NCBI GenBank assembly: GCA_027485645.1
Contig: JAIXQR010000005.1
Location: 1-64,000, forward strand
Length of the DNA: 64,000 nt
Source: a bacterium
GTDB lineage: Bacteria; Armatimonadota; Fimbriimonadia; Fimbriimonadales; Fimbriimonadaceae
Direction of reading: 5' to 3'
The notes beneath the pieces were generated by a model. The model searched no databases, was not told the DNA's origin, and was given only the letters and a program-made list of their open reading frames with translations. This document shows positions 16,493-25,467 of the stretch, in pieces (within the stretch, counting starts at the first letter, position 1; every line of letters begins with the position of its first letter). Made by a program: the position numbers and the translations under genes.

Positions 16493-17296
16493 ATGTTCCC
16501 GACGCTCTTTAAGTCCGGCTCCTTTGAGCTACCGAGCTTCGGGCTCCTCATGGTCATCGCTTTCTTTTCGGGCCTTTTTCTTGCCCAAAAGCGGGCTCCA
16601 CGTTTCGGATTGACTTCGGAAGACGTGATTGATTCGTTCTTGCCGATGCTATTTGCCGGCGTCCTCGGAGCAAGAGTCGTCTTCATCGCGCAGGAGTGGG
16701 GCTACTACAAAGACCACATGAGCGAATTGCTCACGTTGCGATTTCAGGGGCTCACCAGCTTTGGCGGAATCCTGTTCGGCCTGATTGCTTGCATGATCTG
16801 GTGCAAGCGTAAAGGCTTCAGCTTCCCTCTTTATGGCGATCTTATCGCCCCGGCGTTCCTGCTCGGACATGCCATCGGACGCGTCGGTTGCTTCCTAAAC
16901 GGCTGCTGCTTCGGCGGAGTCTGCCCACCCAATTTTCCGCTCGGTGTAAAGTTCGTTGGGCAGGAGTTGCTTCACCACCCAGCGCAGCTTTACGATACGG
17001 CGATGAACCTCGTTGGACTTGCCGTGCTTCTCGCTTACGAGAAGCGTCCGCACAGCCCAGGACAGACCTTTGGCTTGATGTTCATCCTTCACGGAATGGC
17101 GCGATTCATCTATGAGTTTTGGCGCGCTGGCACCGTTGAGGATGTCGCGGCAGGAAAGGCGAGCTCTACGTACATGGCCTCTCTGCCGATCACCGAAGCC
17201 CAGGTGGCAGCCCTTGTTCTGGTCGTCATCGGCGCAGTTCTGATGGCAGTCTTCGGCCGTAAGGGCATGATTCAGCAAGAGTTGCGCACGGCATGA
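16493..17296 (+). CDS. lgt: Prolipoprotein diacylglyceryl transferase
   Basis: A 267-residue integral membrane enzyme that attaches diacylglycerol to the lipobox Cys of preprolipoproteins. Conserved elements: GARVVFI, the loop FQGLTSFGGILFG, and the Lgt signature HAIGRVGCFLNGCCFG (126-141), then YDTAMNL and ARFIYEFWR near the C-terminus. Seven hydrophobic segments. The 3' end overlaps the heptose kinase by 4 nt (ATGA), indicating a two-gene operon. Confidence 0.94.
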   Translation: MFPTLFKSGSFELPSFGLLMVIAFFSGLFLAQKRAPRFGLTSEDVIDSFLPMLFAGVLGARVVFIAQEWGYYKDHMSELLTLRFQGLTSFGGILFGLIACMIWCKRKGFSFPLYGDLIAPAFLLGHAIGRVGCFLNGCCFGGVCPPNFPLGVKFVGQELLHHPAQLYDTAMNLVGLAVLLAYEKRPHSPGQTFGLMFILHGMARFIYEFWRAGTVEDVAAGKASSTYMASLPITEAQVAALVLVVIGAVLMAVFGRKGMIQQELRTA

Positions 17297-18264
17297 CGTT
17301 CCGAGAACTCCTTCACTCTTTCCAGAACCGGTCCGTGCTGGTCATCGGCGACGTGATGCTGGACGAGTACATCTACGGAACCGCCACCCGCATTTCGCCC
17401 GAGGCTCCGGTGATGGTGATTCGGCACCGCGAATCAGCCGCCGTGCCCGGTGGCGCCGCGAACGTTGCCTTAAATGTGCTTGCCCTAGGCGGCCACGCGG
17501 CAATTCTAGGCGTGACGGGTGCCGATGCCGCGGCGACGGATTTCCAGAATGCCATCACGAAATCTGGGCTGGGCGGCGAGTTTTTGGTAGCCGACTCTGC
17601 CCGGCCCACAACCCGAAAAACGCGCGTGGTCGCCAATGCGGCGCATCAAGTGCTGCGAATTGACCATGAAGTTACGGCGGACATCGATCGCGAGGTTGAA
17701 GCTGCCCTGCTAGATCGCCTTGATGCGGCAATCTCCGTGCGTCAACCAGACGCAATTCTGGCCTCTGACTACCAAAAAGGCTGCCTGACCGATTTCGTGA
17801 TCGCAAGCGTTAAGGCACGAGCGCAATCGCTGGGTATTCCGTTTCTAGCAAATGCTAAACCAAGCACCGCAGATCGCTACGCCGGGGCGACGCTGGTGAG
17901 CCTGAACAAGCCTGAGACAGAAGCGCTGATTGGGCGCAGTATCCAGCGAGAAGACGCGATTCGTGCGGCAAATGAGCTCAAAGAACGTGTGCAATGCCAT
18001 CACGCACTAGTGACTTTGAGTGGTGACGGAATGGCCACGGAAGATTTCTTGGTCGATCCGATTTCGGTAAACGTTTTCGATCCCGCCGGGGCCGGAGACA
18101 CCGCCATCGCAACGATTGCGCTTGGCATTGCCTCGATTGGCTTCCAAAAAGCCTGCTTTGATCTCGCAGCGCAAACCGCTGGTGCGGTAGTTCAACGTAT
18201 CGGCGTGGCGGTTCCGACGTCCGAAGATTTGGAACGAATCGCGTCACGAGGGTATCCTTCTTGA
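17293..18264 (+). CDS. hldA: D-glycero-beta-D-manno-heptose-7-phosphate kinase (RfaE/HldE kinase domain)
   Basis: A 323-residue PfkB sugar kinase of the RfaE type. Landmarks are VIGDVMLDEYIYG and SPEAPVMV at the N-terminus, PGGAANVALN, ILASDYQKG, and the catalytic DPAGAGDT with base D269. RfaE1/HldA phosphorylates heptose-7-P at C1 in ADP-heptose synthesis for LPS or S-layer glycans. There is no fused nucleotidyltransferase domain, so HldC must be elsewhere. It overlaps lgt by 4 nt. Confidence 0.88.
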   Translation: MTFRELLHSFQNRSVLVIGDVMLDEYIYGTATRISPEAPVMVIRHRESAAVPGGAANVALNVLALGGHAAILGVTGADAAATDFQNAITKSGLGGEFLVADSARPTTRKTRVVANAAHQVLRIDHEVTADIDREVEAALLDRLDAAISVRQPDAILASDYQKGCLTDFVIASVKARAQSLGIPFLANAKPSTADRYAGATLVSLNKPETEALIGRSIQREDAIRAANELKERVQCHHALVTLSGDGMATEDFLVDPISVNVFDPAGAGDTAIATIALGIASIGFQKACFDLAAQTAGAVVQRIGVAVPTSEDLERIASRGYPS

Positions 18265-18286
18265 TCCAAGTTCAAGGGAACAATTT

Positions 18287-18451
18287 ATGAGAGTTCGAAA
18301 CAAAGAAATTCGGCAGCGACGACACCGCAAGCTGCAAAAGATCAAGGAATCTATCAAAGAAGCGATCGCTACCAAGGACGAGAAGAAAGCGTCCGCTCCT
18401 AAGGCTGCTAAGCCAGCCGCGAAGAAAGCTCCAAAGAAAGCGGAAGCCTGA
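18287..18451 (+). CDS. Small Lys/Ala-rich basic protein (54 aa)
   Basis: Preceded by CAAGGGAAC five to ten bases before the ATG. The first 28 residues form a very basic helix (RVRNKEIRQRRHRKLQKIK); the rest is a Lys/Ala/Pro tail with three AKKAP-type repeats like the tail of histone H1. It resembles tiny arginine-rich proteins of unknown function (DUF6800-like) seen in Planctomycetes and relatives; that match is tentative. Nucleic-acid binding is likely from charge. It lies between the heptose kinase and the secreted protein, only 5 bases before the latter. Confidence 0.7.
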   Translation: MRVRNKEIRQRRHRKLQKIKESIKEAIATKDEKKASAPKAAKPAAKKAPKKAEA

Positions 18452-18456
18452 TTCGA

Positions 18457-20619
18457 ATGCTAGGCCTCGTCTTGGGTTTAGCGGTTCTGCCTCTTGCTAC
18501 GGCAAACTCCCAGACAGAGTCGGCTTCTTTTAGCCGCGCCCAAGATACGCACATCGTCAGCCTAGAGCCCGACGAAAATTTTGGCGGCAGTGCAACGCTC
18601 AGCGGTGGACCGGATCGTACGATTCTGATCCGGTTCCCCGAAATCTCAACCCTCAACGGAAACCGCGTCAAGGTCAAGTCGGCCACCTTGCGTCTTTCAA
18701 TCGTTGCCGGGGATAAACCCGAGTTCCGACAAATCGGTGCACTAAAGACCCCTTGGTCAGAGGGACCGTTACGAACGTTCATCAAGAACTTTCAGGCAAA
18801 GCCTGCCGTGCCGCTCGGCACAAAGCAACTCGCACCGCTCAATGCAGCGACTTGGCGTGATCGGTTTGGCCAAAGAGCCGGCTGGCAGCGTCCCGGCGCT
18901 CAGGGCAACAACGATGCGGTTGAGATCCCAAACCTCCAAGTGACGTCTTCCGAATCGGAAGTCCTCATCGCGGGACTCGGCGCAACCGTACAGAATTGGA
19001 TTTCGACTCCAGAACAGAACTTTGGCATCGCTCTGAAGCTCGCGAACAAGTTCGAGTTTGCCAGCGCCCAGTCCACCATCGGCCAACCGACGCTGATCGT
19101 AGAATTTGAATCTGCGCCAAGCGCGACGGGCCCGGACTTGGCCATCGATTCCGTCGAGTCAGCCGGAGATAGCCTCAACGTCACCGTCACGAACCTTGGA
19201 ACCGAAGCCGCCAAATTCAGCCTCAGCGCGAACGGCGACGAACGAACCGGAAGTGAGATCGCCAGCGCATCTCCCCTCGCGCCCGGAAAGAGCGAGACCA
19301 TAAAGGTTTCAAAGCCAAGCCTATCGAAGCTGGCAGACGACTTTGCGAAGCCGATTCGAATTCAGCTTGCCACCGAAGGAACGGACGCCAACCTCGAAGA
19401 CAATCGATGGACTTACTACGATGGCGCGCCGAGCGTTCGAGTTGCTCCAGAGCAATGGTCTCAACTGAAGAAAACCGCTGGCTTGTTCAATGAGCTGTTG
19501 GTGCCGATGAGCCGCTACTCGTGGTGCCCAGCAGGAATCGCCGCCCGAGTGAACCCGTCGAAAGCTCCCGAGGCGACACTTCTGCCCGATAGCTCCATCA
19601 AATCGATTGCCCTGAGCCTCGGCGCGCCAGACTTCGGCCCGACAAACTTCAGCCAATCGAAGCCTCCGTTTTCGACTTCCAGTCGCGGCGCGGGCGACTT
19701 GGCCCCTGGGTTGACCGGGTACGGCGACACTCGGTTCGACGGAAGCTTGCCCGGAACGCTCACTATTCCGTACGAGCCTTCGTCTAGCCCGATCTTCGAT
19801 GTGACGCCTCTTTCGGTGCAATCACTCCTGCCCGCGACGGATATAGCGTTCATTGACGCCAAGCAGCGCGGTAAGACGGTTGAGCTACCCAAGACCACGA
19901 TAGTTCGAGTTCTCGATCTCGTCGGACGTCCGATTTCAAGTGCCGACTATGCGGTCTTGAACCCGAGCACCGGTGATCCTTTTGCCCAGGGCAAGACCGG
20001 CACCGGCAGCGTCGTGCTTCCGCCTACCACCGCAGGAGAACCAGCCGGCATGCGGCTTTTGCGCGTCACGAAGAACGGCGTGTCGGATGATTTTTGGATT
20101 AAGACCTGGCAGCTGATCGATACCGCGGCGCGTGGAAACCAGGCCGTCGCGTTCCTAGAGGCTCGATTGAACTTGCCGGACTTACCGATCGAGCAAACGG
20201 ATCTTGCGAAAGGCAAATCTATCTCAAACTCAGAAAATGACCCGCCGGCAAAGCTTGTGAGCTTGGTTGGGACGGGAGCGGCGAGCGGCGTAACCTTCTC
20301 TGGAAAGGATCGCGCTTGGATCGAGATCGATCTCGGGCGAGATCGAACGATCGCAGAAATCTCGCTGTTCTCGAACGGAGATTTTTGGAAGTCATTCCAA
20401 ATTCTCGGCTACGGAACCGGGCAACGAGTCGATGAAGCGTCGCCATTTGCCATTGAGGCCGACTTTAAATGGGCATTCGCGAATCGGAAAGATGCCGATG
20501 GTGCGGTTCGCTACCGGGGACCTGCGCCGCGAGTTCGATTCATCCGCATCATCAATCGCGGGAAGTCAGAAGGCCGATTGAACCGGATCGAGATCAAGCC
20601 TGCCCAGATTCCGGGCTGA
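18457..20619 (+). CDS. Secreted multidomain protein (DNRLRE-like, CARDB-like, discoidin-like)
   Basis: 720 residues with an N-terminal signal peptide (MLGLVLGLAVLPLATANSQ). About 22-215: DNRLRE-type domain (SFSRAQDTHIVSLEPDENFG, later TVQNWISTPEQNFGIALK). About 225-300: CARDB-like Ig fold (GPDLAIDSVESAGDSLNVTVTNLG). A middle region without clear homology follows. About 590-720: discoidin-like beta-sandwich (AWIEIDLGRDRTIAEISLFSNG, then FIRIINRG near the end). All recognised parts are extracellular adhesion or carbohydrate-binding folds; no catalytic domain is recognised. Confidence 0.72.
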   Translation: MLGLVLGLAVLPLATANSQTESASFSRAQDTHIVSLEPDENFGGSATLSGGPDRTILIRFPEISTLNGNRVKVKSATLRLSIVAGDKPEFRQIGALKTPWSEGPLRTFIKNFQAKPAVPLGTKQLAPLNAATWRDRFGQRAGWQRPGAQGNNDAVEIPNLQVTSSESEVLIAGLGATVQNWISTPEQNFGIALKLANKFEFASAQSTIGQPTLIVEFESAPSATGPDLAIDSVESAGDSLNVTVTNLGTEAAKFSLSANGDERTGSEIASASPLAPGKSETIKVSKPSLSKLADDFAKPIRIQLATEGTDANLEDNRWTYYDGAPSVRVAPEQWSQLKKTAGLFNELLVPMSRYSWCPAGIAARVNPSKAPEATLLPDSSIKSIALSLGAPDFGPTNFSQSKPPFSTSSRGAGDLAPGLTGYGDTRFDGSLPGTLTIPYEPSSSPIFDVTPLSVQSLLPATDIAFIDAKQRGKTVELPKTTIVRVLDLVGRPISSADYAVLNPSTGDPFAQGKTGTGSVVLPPTTAGEPAGMRLLRVTKNGVSDDFWIKTWQLIDTAARGNQAVAFLEARLNLPDLPIEQTDLAKGKSISNSENDPPAKLVSLVGTGAASGVTFSGKDRAWIEIDLGRDRTIAEISLFSNGDFWKSFQILGYGTGQRVDEASPFAIEADFKWAFANRKDADGAVRYRGPAPRVRFIRIINRGKSEGRLNRIEIKPAQIPG

Positions 20620-20637
20620 GCCCCACCTTTCAGAAAT

Positions 20638-20676
20638 AAAAAAGTCTTCCTTCAACGGAATACCGGAAGGAAGACT
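20638..20676 (-). terminator. Rho-independent terminator after tRNA-Ile
   Basis: On the minus strand an 11-bp perfect stem (20676-20666 with 20653-20643), 12-nt loop, and T6. The first base of the stem is the last base of the encoded CCA of the tRNA, so terminator and tRNA 3' end abut with no spacer. Confidence 0.8.
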
Positions 20677-20752
20677 GGTGGGCCCGACAAGACTCGAACC
20701 TGTGACCTCACCCTTATCAGGGGTGTGCTCTAACCAACTGAGCTACGAGCCC
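20676..20752 (-). tRNA. tRNA-Ile (anticodon GAU), CCA encoded
   Basis: 77 nt including CCA. Acceptor GGGCTCG pairs with CGGGCCC, D-arm AGCTCAGTTGGTTAGAGC, anticodon loop CTGATAAG with GAU, T-loop GGTTCGAGTC. It stands alone, not in an rRNA operon. Confidence 0.95.
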
Positions 20753-20772
20753 ACGCGATTTCAGAAGATACC

Positions 20773-21459
20773 TCAAAGTCCGACGCGCTGCAACAGGGGG
20801 CGGACCCAAATCTTGTAAGTCAACAACGGTGGACCGTCTCTGAAGCCCACAACAACCCGCGATAAGCGAAGAGGATCGGCGTCTTCGGCCACGAGCCCTT
20901 TGGTCAGGGTGACCCCGCGGACCAGGCCAATGCGCTTGGCGACCCGAACCGTGAGGTCGTTGTGAGAGCCGAACGGGTAGCAGACCGATGTGATGGAGAG
21001 GCCTGCATCCATGAGCGCCTGCTGAGCCAAAAGCAACTCTTCAAGCACGATTCTCCGCGTGAGCCCAGCTAAATGGGGATGACGAAAAGTGTGGTTGCCG
21101 ATTTCATGCCCAGCTTTCTCAAGGGCAATCAAGGTTTCCATCGACGCGAGCTTTCTGGCCCGCTTTCCGTCCCAAGAGGACTCATCCAACCCGGGCACCG
21201 CATAAAACGTCGCTGGCAGGCCGTGAGGCTGAAAGATGCCGGGAACGTGATCAACCGCGCACTGGTAGGCGTCATCGAAGGTGAATGCGATTTCACGGAC
21301 GTTTGGGGTCAAAGCGAGGCCACTGACCGTCTGCCCACGAAATCCGCGGCGAAGGAAGAATCGGACATGCTTCGCCAAAGTTTCGGGCGCGACATTCAAA
21401 AATCGACCTTCGGCCGACTCCGGTCCAACCTTGTGATAACAAAGAATGAGGCTCGGCAT
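20773..21459 (-). CDS. Polysaccharide deacetylase (NodB/CE4)
   Basis: 228 residues. CE4 motif 1 TFDDAY (catalytic base D62, metal D63), motif 2 HTFRHPH (H123 and H127), then YPFGSHND. Such enzymes remove N-acetyl groups from peptidoglycan or exopolysaccharides. No clear signal peptide (MPSLILCYHKVG is the start of the fold). It is encoded alone. Confidence 0.88.
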   Translation of the reverse strand: MPSLILCYHKVGPESAEGRFLNVAPETLAKHVRFFLRRGFRGQTVSGLALTPNVREIAFTFDDAYQCAVDHVPGIFQPHGLPATFYAVPGLDESSWDGKRARKLASMETLIALEKAGHEIGNHTFRHPHLAGLTRRIVLEELLLAQQALMDAGLSITSVCYPFGSHNDLTVRVAKRIGLVRGVTLTKGLVAEDADPLRLSRVVVGFRDGPPLLTYKIWVRPLLQRVGL

Positions 21460-21584
21460 CGCTCAAGCGTGACGCGGTGACCGCTTCGCGCGTCCCAAGT
21501 ATGACTGAGTGTGTCCGGTAGACATCCCGGGCGGGCTCTGACTACAATGTACGGGGGTGTTATCCCCGGAGACGAACGGTTACG

Positions 21585-23393
21585 ATGCGAAAAATGCGCA
21601 CTTTCACAACCGGCTTTATGGCCCTCTTCGCTACGGTCGCAATGGCCCAACTTGACGGACCAGCACCGCTTGCGTGGCGATGGCTGTACCCAACGACGGT
21701 CGCCCCCAGTGGCGCACCGGTGGTGGATGGAGACACCATGTACACCAGCGTCGGTGGTCGAGTTTTCTCGATTGAAAAGGCTTCTGGCAACCTGAAGTGG
21801 CGCTACCCACAACTCGACCCCATTGCAGGCGCTTTCCGATCCGCCCCGGTGAAGGCCGCGGGCGTTATCGTGGCCATCGGCGACAACAAGATCGCCTACG
21901 GAATTGACCCAGCAAAGGGTGAACCGAAGTGGACGATCAACACGCCAGGCTCTCCGATCGGGCAGCCGATCGTGATTGAAGACAAGTACGTCGTCTTCGC
22001 TCAGGCCAACAACACTTTGGTCGCGCTTGACGCGACAACCGGCGAAACGTCTTGGACCGCGCCTTTGGCCGTTCCTGGCGGCATCGCTGGTGGCTTGGCA
22101 GGATTCGCCAACAACATTCTCGTTTTCAACAACCAGCAGGAGCTTCTCTCGATCAACATCGCAACCCAGCGAGTGAATTGGAAGCAGCGATTCGAGCGAG
22201 TCGTTTCCGGTGCGGTACCAATCGTTGCCGCCGATACGATTTATGCAAACTCCGGTGGAGTTTTGGTCGCCCTCAATGCGGCAACCGGTAGCCCGAAGTG
22301 GCAGGTTGCAACCGGGCTTCAGTTGATCTACTCTCCGGCGGTTTCCTCCTCCGGAATCTTGGTCACCAGCGCTGACGGCCTTTGCAAGATTTACGATCTC
22401 AACCGAACGCTGATCTCTAAGGTCCCCGTGAAGTTGGGAAGCGGTCCAATTGCCGCTCCAACGGCTTCCGGCAGCAAGTACGTGGTTCTCACCGCAAACG
22501 GCGCAGTCAACCTCGTTGACCCAACCCAGAGCAAGCCAATCTGGAGCTACATCATTCGCCCACTTGAAGAGCCAGCAGGCGGAGCGGCCGGTGGCCGTGG
22601 CCCCGGTGCTGGTGGACCTGGTGCAGGCGGTCCTGGCGGCGGCTTCGGTGGAGGCGGCGGTGCAGGCGGATTCGGCGGCGCTGGTGGTGCTGGAGGATTC
22701 GGTGGTGCCGGTGGCGCTGGCGGATTTGGCGGTGCTGGTGGCGGTCGAAACGGCGGCGGTGGTCAAGGTGCTGGCGGCGGCGGACGAAACGGCGGTGGCG
22801 GCCAAGGTGGCCCTGGCGGCGGTGGTCCTGGTGGCGGCGGACCTGGCGGACAAGGTCAGAACACCCTTCCTCCAGTCTTCGTACAGGCTTCAGGCGCGGC
22901 AACTGTTTCCGGGAACACCTTGCTGGTTCCAGCTAAGGACGGAAGCGTTCTCGCCTTCGACAACCTGCTCGGCGTTGACCTCACGGCTCCACAGGTAACA
23001 ATGCTCTTCCCTAACCCGGGCGACCAGGTTTCGGGCCAGCCTCCTTTGTTCCTCGCGTTCAAGATTTCGGACGAAGCGTCTGGCTGGAACGAGAGCACGC
23101 TCAAGATCGAAGTTGACGGTCAGAAGCTGGACTACACGATTGGTCGAGATGGCCTGATCGTTGTGCGATTCAGCACGGCTGGAGCCAACCGCGTTCTCAC
23201 GAACGGGCGAAAGAAGTTCGTGGTCACCGTTCTGGACTGGCTCGGAAACGAAGCCAAGCAGGACTTTGCGCTCACCATCGATAACTCCCTCGCTCCAGTG
23301 AAGCTGCCAGGTTCGCAGAACAACGGTCAGCCTGGCGGTGCCGGTGGCGGCGGAATTGGTGGCGGCGGTGGCGGCGGCGGAATCGGCGGCTAA
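21585..23393 (+). CDS. Secreted PQQ-like beta-propeller protein with Gly-rich inserts
   Basis: 602 residues. Signal peptide MRKMRTFTTGFMALFATVAMA. Residues about 25-325: propeller of PQQ-enzyme-like repeats (FSIEKASGNLKWRYP, LVALDATTGETSW, LVALNAATGSPKWQ). Residues about 331-424: Gly-rich low-complexity segment. Residues about 425-585: one more propeller strand (GSVLAFDN) and an Ig-like domain (DLTAPQVTMLFPNPGDQVSG ... VVTVLDWLGN). The C-terminus is again Gly-rich. Probably a BamB-like or cell-surface scaffold. The Ser/Ala/Thr-rich reading frame on the opposite strand is a by-product of the Gly codons. Confidence 0.8.
   Translation: MRKMRTFTTGFMALFATVAMAQLDGPAPLAWRWLYPTTVAPSGAPVVDGDTMYTSVGGRVFSIEKASGNLKWRYPQLDPIAGAFRSAPVKAAGVIVAIGDNKIAYGIDPAKGEPKWTINTPGSPIGQPIVIEDKYVVFAQANNTLVALDATTGETSWTAPLAVPGGIAGGLAGFANNILVFNNQQELLSINIATQRVNWKQRFERVVSGAVPIVAADTIYANSGGVLVALNAATGSPKWQVATGLQLIYSPAVSSSGILVTSADGLCKIYDLNRTLISKVPVKLGSGPIAAPTASGSKYVVLTANGAVNLVDPTQSKPIWSYIIRPLEEPAGGAAGGRGPGAGGPGAGGPGGGFGGGGGAGGFGGAGGAGGFGGAGGAGGFGGAGGGRNGGGGQGAGGGGRNGGGGQGGPGGGGPGGGGPGGQGQNTLPPVFVQASGAATVSGNTLLVPAKDGSVLAFDNLLGVDLTAPQVTMLFPNPGDQVSGQPPLFLAFKISDEASGWNESTLKIEVDGQKLDYTIGRDGLIVVRFSTAGANRVLTNGRKKFVVTVLDWLGNEAKQDFALTIDNSLAPVKLPGSQNNGQPGGAGGGGIGGGGGGGGIGG
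22575..22860 (+). repeat. Gly-rich codon repeat in propeller protein
   Basis: About 95 codons, over 70 percent Gly. It contains a 9-residue unit GGAGGFGGA repeated about four times, then (R)NGGGGQG units and GGPGGGG units. Repeats are near-identical at DNA level, so slippage and copy-number variation are likely. Confidence 0.85.
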
Positions 23394-23404
23394 ACCCAAC
23401 CAAC

Positions 23405-24433
23405 ATGACGACGGAGTTCATTCAACAACTCCTCGCCAGCGAAGTATCGCCCGCCAAAGCGCGGGCGATACTTGCGTCTGAGGAAGATTTTTTCACGAGC
23501 CCTCTGCTAACCGAGGTCGAGCGAAATCGCGCCAGAAATGCGCCCCTAGACGCCTTGGCGGACGCTTTGCGAAATGGAGCCGAGCCCATTCGGCCCGTCG
23601 AGATGCCTGAATTGCTCCACGAGGTCGACATTCCGCCTCCTGCCCTATTCGCCTGGGGCCAGACGTGCTGCCTACATCGCCCTACCATCGCGATTGTCGG
23701 CACACGCGGAGCGAGCACCTATGGCAAAGCATGCGCGCAGAAATTCGCGGAAGCCTTCGCTCAGCGGGGCGTCACCGTCGTCAGCGGAGGTGCGCTTGGT
23801 ATTGACGCCGCCGCCCATAAAGGAGCATTAGCGGTCGAAGGAGCCACGGTTGCCGTTCTAGCCTGCGGAGTGGATGTCACCTACCCCGCCGCCCATGCCG
23901 GACTCTTCATGCAAATCCGCGAGCGGGGCGCGATTCTAAGCCAATTTGCTTGCGGCAGCAAGCCGAACGAATACAAGTTTTTGCAGCGCAACAGCCTCAT
24001 CGCCGCGCTGAGCCTCGCCGTTTTGGTGGTGGAAGCTCCATCTCGCTCTGGCGCACTAAGCACGGCGAACATCGCTAATGATCTTGGAAGACCGGTCTTC
24101 GTCGTGCCTGCAAACATCAATAATCCGAACTTTATGGGTTCGTTTGCCCTCATTCGGGATGGCGCCACCCTGGTTGATCACCCAGATCAAGTTCTGGAAT
24201 CGCTCGATCTCGAAACCACACCGTCTCTGTTTACCGCCAGCAGCTTTGCCCAAACCGACTCAGATTCTTTGGCTGGACGAATCCTGGCAGTGCTCACGGT
24301 TGAGCCTCAACCGACCGATAAAATTGTCGCCGCCGTTGGCGCCACGGCTTCGGACGTTTTGGGTGAGCTGACCATGCTGGAGCTGGATGGCAAAATCCTA
24401 CGCGACGGTCCGGGCTACGCTATAAAGCCATGA
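23405..24433 (+). CDS. dprA: DNA-processing protein DprA/Smf
   Basis: 342 residues. The Rossmann-fold DNA-binding domain (about 85-290) contains AIVGTRGASTYG, VVSGGALGIDAAAHKGAL, ACGVDVTYPA and FLQRNSLIAALS; a winged helix at about 290-342 (LAVLTVEPQPTDKIVAAVGATASDVLGELTMLEL). DprA loads RecA on incoming single-stranded DNA during transformation. It overlaps nagA by 4 nt (ATGA). No other competence gene is nearby. Confidence 0.92.
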   Translation: MTTEFIQQLLASEVSPAKARAILASEEDFFTSPLLTEVERNRARNAPLDALADALRNGAEPIRPVEMPELLHEVDIPPPALFAWGQTCCLHRPTIAIVGTRGASTYGKACAQKFAEAFAQRGVTVVSGGALGIDAAAHKGALAVEGATVAVLACGVDVTYPAAHAGLFMQIRERGAILSQFACGSKPNEYKFLQRNSLIAALSLAVLVVEAPSRSGALSTANIANDLGRPVFVVPANINNPNFMGSFALIRDGATLVDHPDQVLESLDLETTPSLFTASSFAQTDSDSLAGRILAVLTVEPQPTDKIVAAVGATASDVLGELTMLELDGKILRDGPGYAIKP

Positions 24434-25467
24434 AAGGCACATTCCGCGCAATCGGCCCATCGGGGTTTGGTACGTACAACGTGGACCTGGCTACGGAAAG
24501 TTGGTCGCTCATCGACGTTCCGCATGCACCATTGCTCGCCCCCGGATTTGTCGACATCCATTTTCACGGTGCTTTTGGCATCGACTTTATGACTTGCGAC
24601 GCCGACCAGCAGATGGAGCTGGCAAGTCAGCTCGACGCGATTGGCTACGACAAAGTTCTTTTCACGACCGTAACGGCCCTCGTGGAGGATGTCACCCGAG
24701 CCGTTGAGGGTCTGCCGACTCATCCGGTGGTTGCCGGTTTTCACTTGGAGGGGCCTTTCATTTCGCCCGTTTTCCCCGGCGCGCAGCCAGCAGCATTCAT
24801 TCAAAGCCCTGCTGAACACGCTGACAAGTGGGAAGACATCCTGAACCATCCGCTCCTGAAGCTCGTCACCTTGGCGCCCGAAATTCCGGGAGGCTATGAG
24901 TTGATTGGCCGACTCACAGACCGGCACGTGGTGACCAGCCTTGGACACACCAACGCAACTTTTGAAGAGTGCGTTCTCGCTGCCGACGCGGGAGCCCGTC
25001 ACACGACCCACACCTATAACGCCATGCGGCCGCTGCACCACCGAGAGGCGGGAACGGTTGGGTTTGCCCTTCTTGACGATCGCATTCGCGTCGAGTTGAT
25101 TTACGATCGGATCCATGTTTCTCCACCAGCGGCTCGTGTTTTGGCGCGAGCAAAGCCGGACAAGATCATTGCCGTAAGCGACTCCACCATGGCCTCCGGC
25201 CTCCGTGAAGGCACAGAGCTCTTCATGTGGGGATTGGAATGCGTGGTTGGAAAGGGCCAAGTTCGATTGAAGAATGGAACCTTGGCAGGCAGTGCCATCA
25301 CGCTGGCTCAGGCATTCCAAAACTTGGCAGAGGACTTCGGGCCAGAGATGGCGATCCGCTGCTGCTGTCTGAATCCAAGGTCGGTGGTCGGCAATCCGCC
25401 AATTCGCCAGTGGCTAGTCTTTGACGAAGAATTCAACGTAGTCGACCGGTACCGGATGGAAGCCTAA
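24430..25467 (+). CDS. nagA: N-acetylglucosamine-6-phosphate deacetylase
   Basis: 345 residues, amidohydrolase superfamily. Metal-site and catalytic residues are visible: H44 and H46 (DIHFHG), E107 (HLEGPF), H173 (SLGHTNA), H194 (HTYNAM) and catalytic D251 (VSDST). Converts GlcNAc-6-P to GlcN-6-P in amino-sugar recycling. It is translationally coupled to dprA (ATGA overlap), an unrelated function, and converges with tsaC across 4 shared bases at 25464-25467. Confidence 0.9.
   Translation: MKGTFRAIGPSGFGTYNVDLATESWSLIDVPHAPLLAPGFVDIHFHGAFGIDFMTCDADQQMELASQLDAIGYDKVLFTTVTALVEDVTRAVEGLPTHPVVAGFHLEGPFISPVFPGAQPAAFIQSPAEHADKWEDILNHPLLKLVTLAPEIPGGYELIGRLTDRHVVTSLGHTNATFEECVLAADAGARHTTHTYNAMRPLHHREAGTVGFALLDDRIRVELIYDRIHVSPPAARVLARAKPDKIIAVSDSTMASGLREGTELFMWGLECVVGKGQVRLKNGTLAGSAITLAQAFQNLAEDFGPEMAIRCCCLNPRSVVGNPPIRQWLVFDEEFNVVDRYRMEA

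Noticed and set aside
21396-22853. Long minus-strand reading frame rich in Ser, Ala and Thr
   Set aside because: It is the antisense of the propeller gene and its Gly codons; no ribosome site or family features, and it overlaps the deacetylase start.
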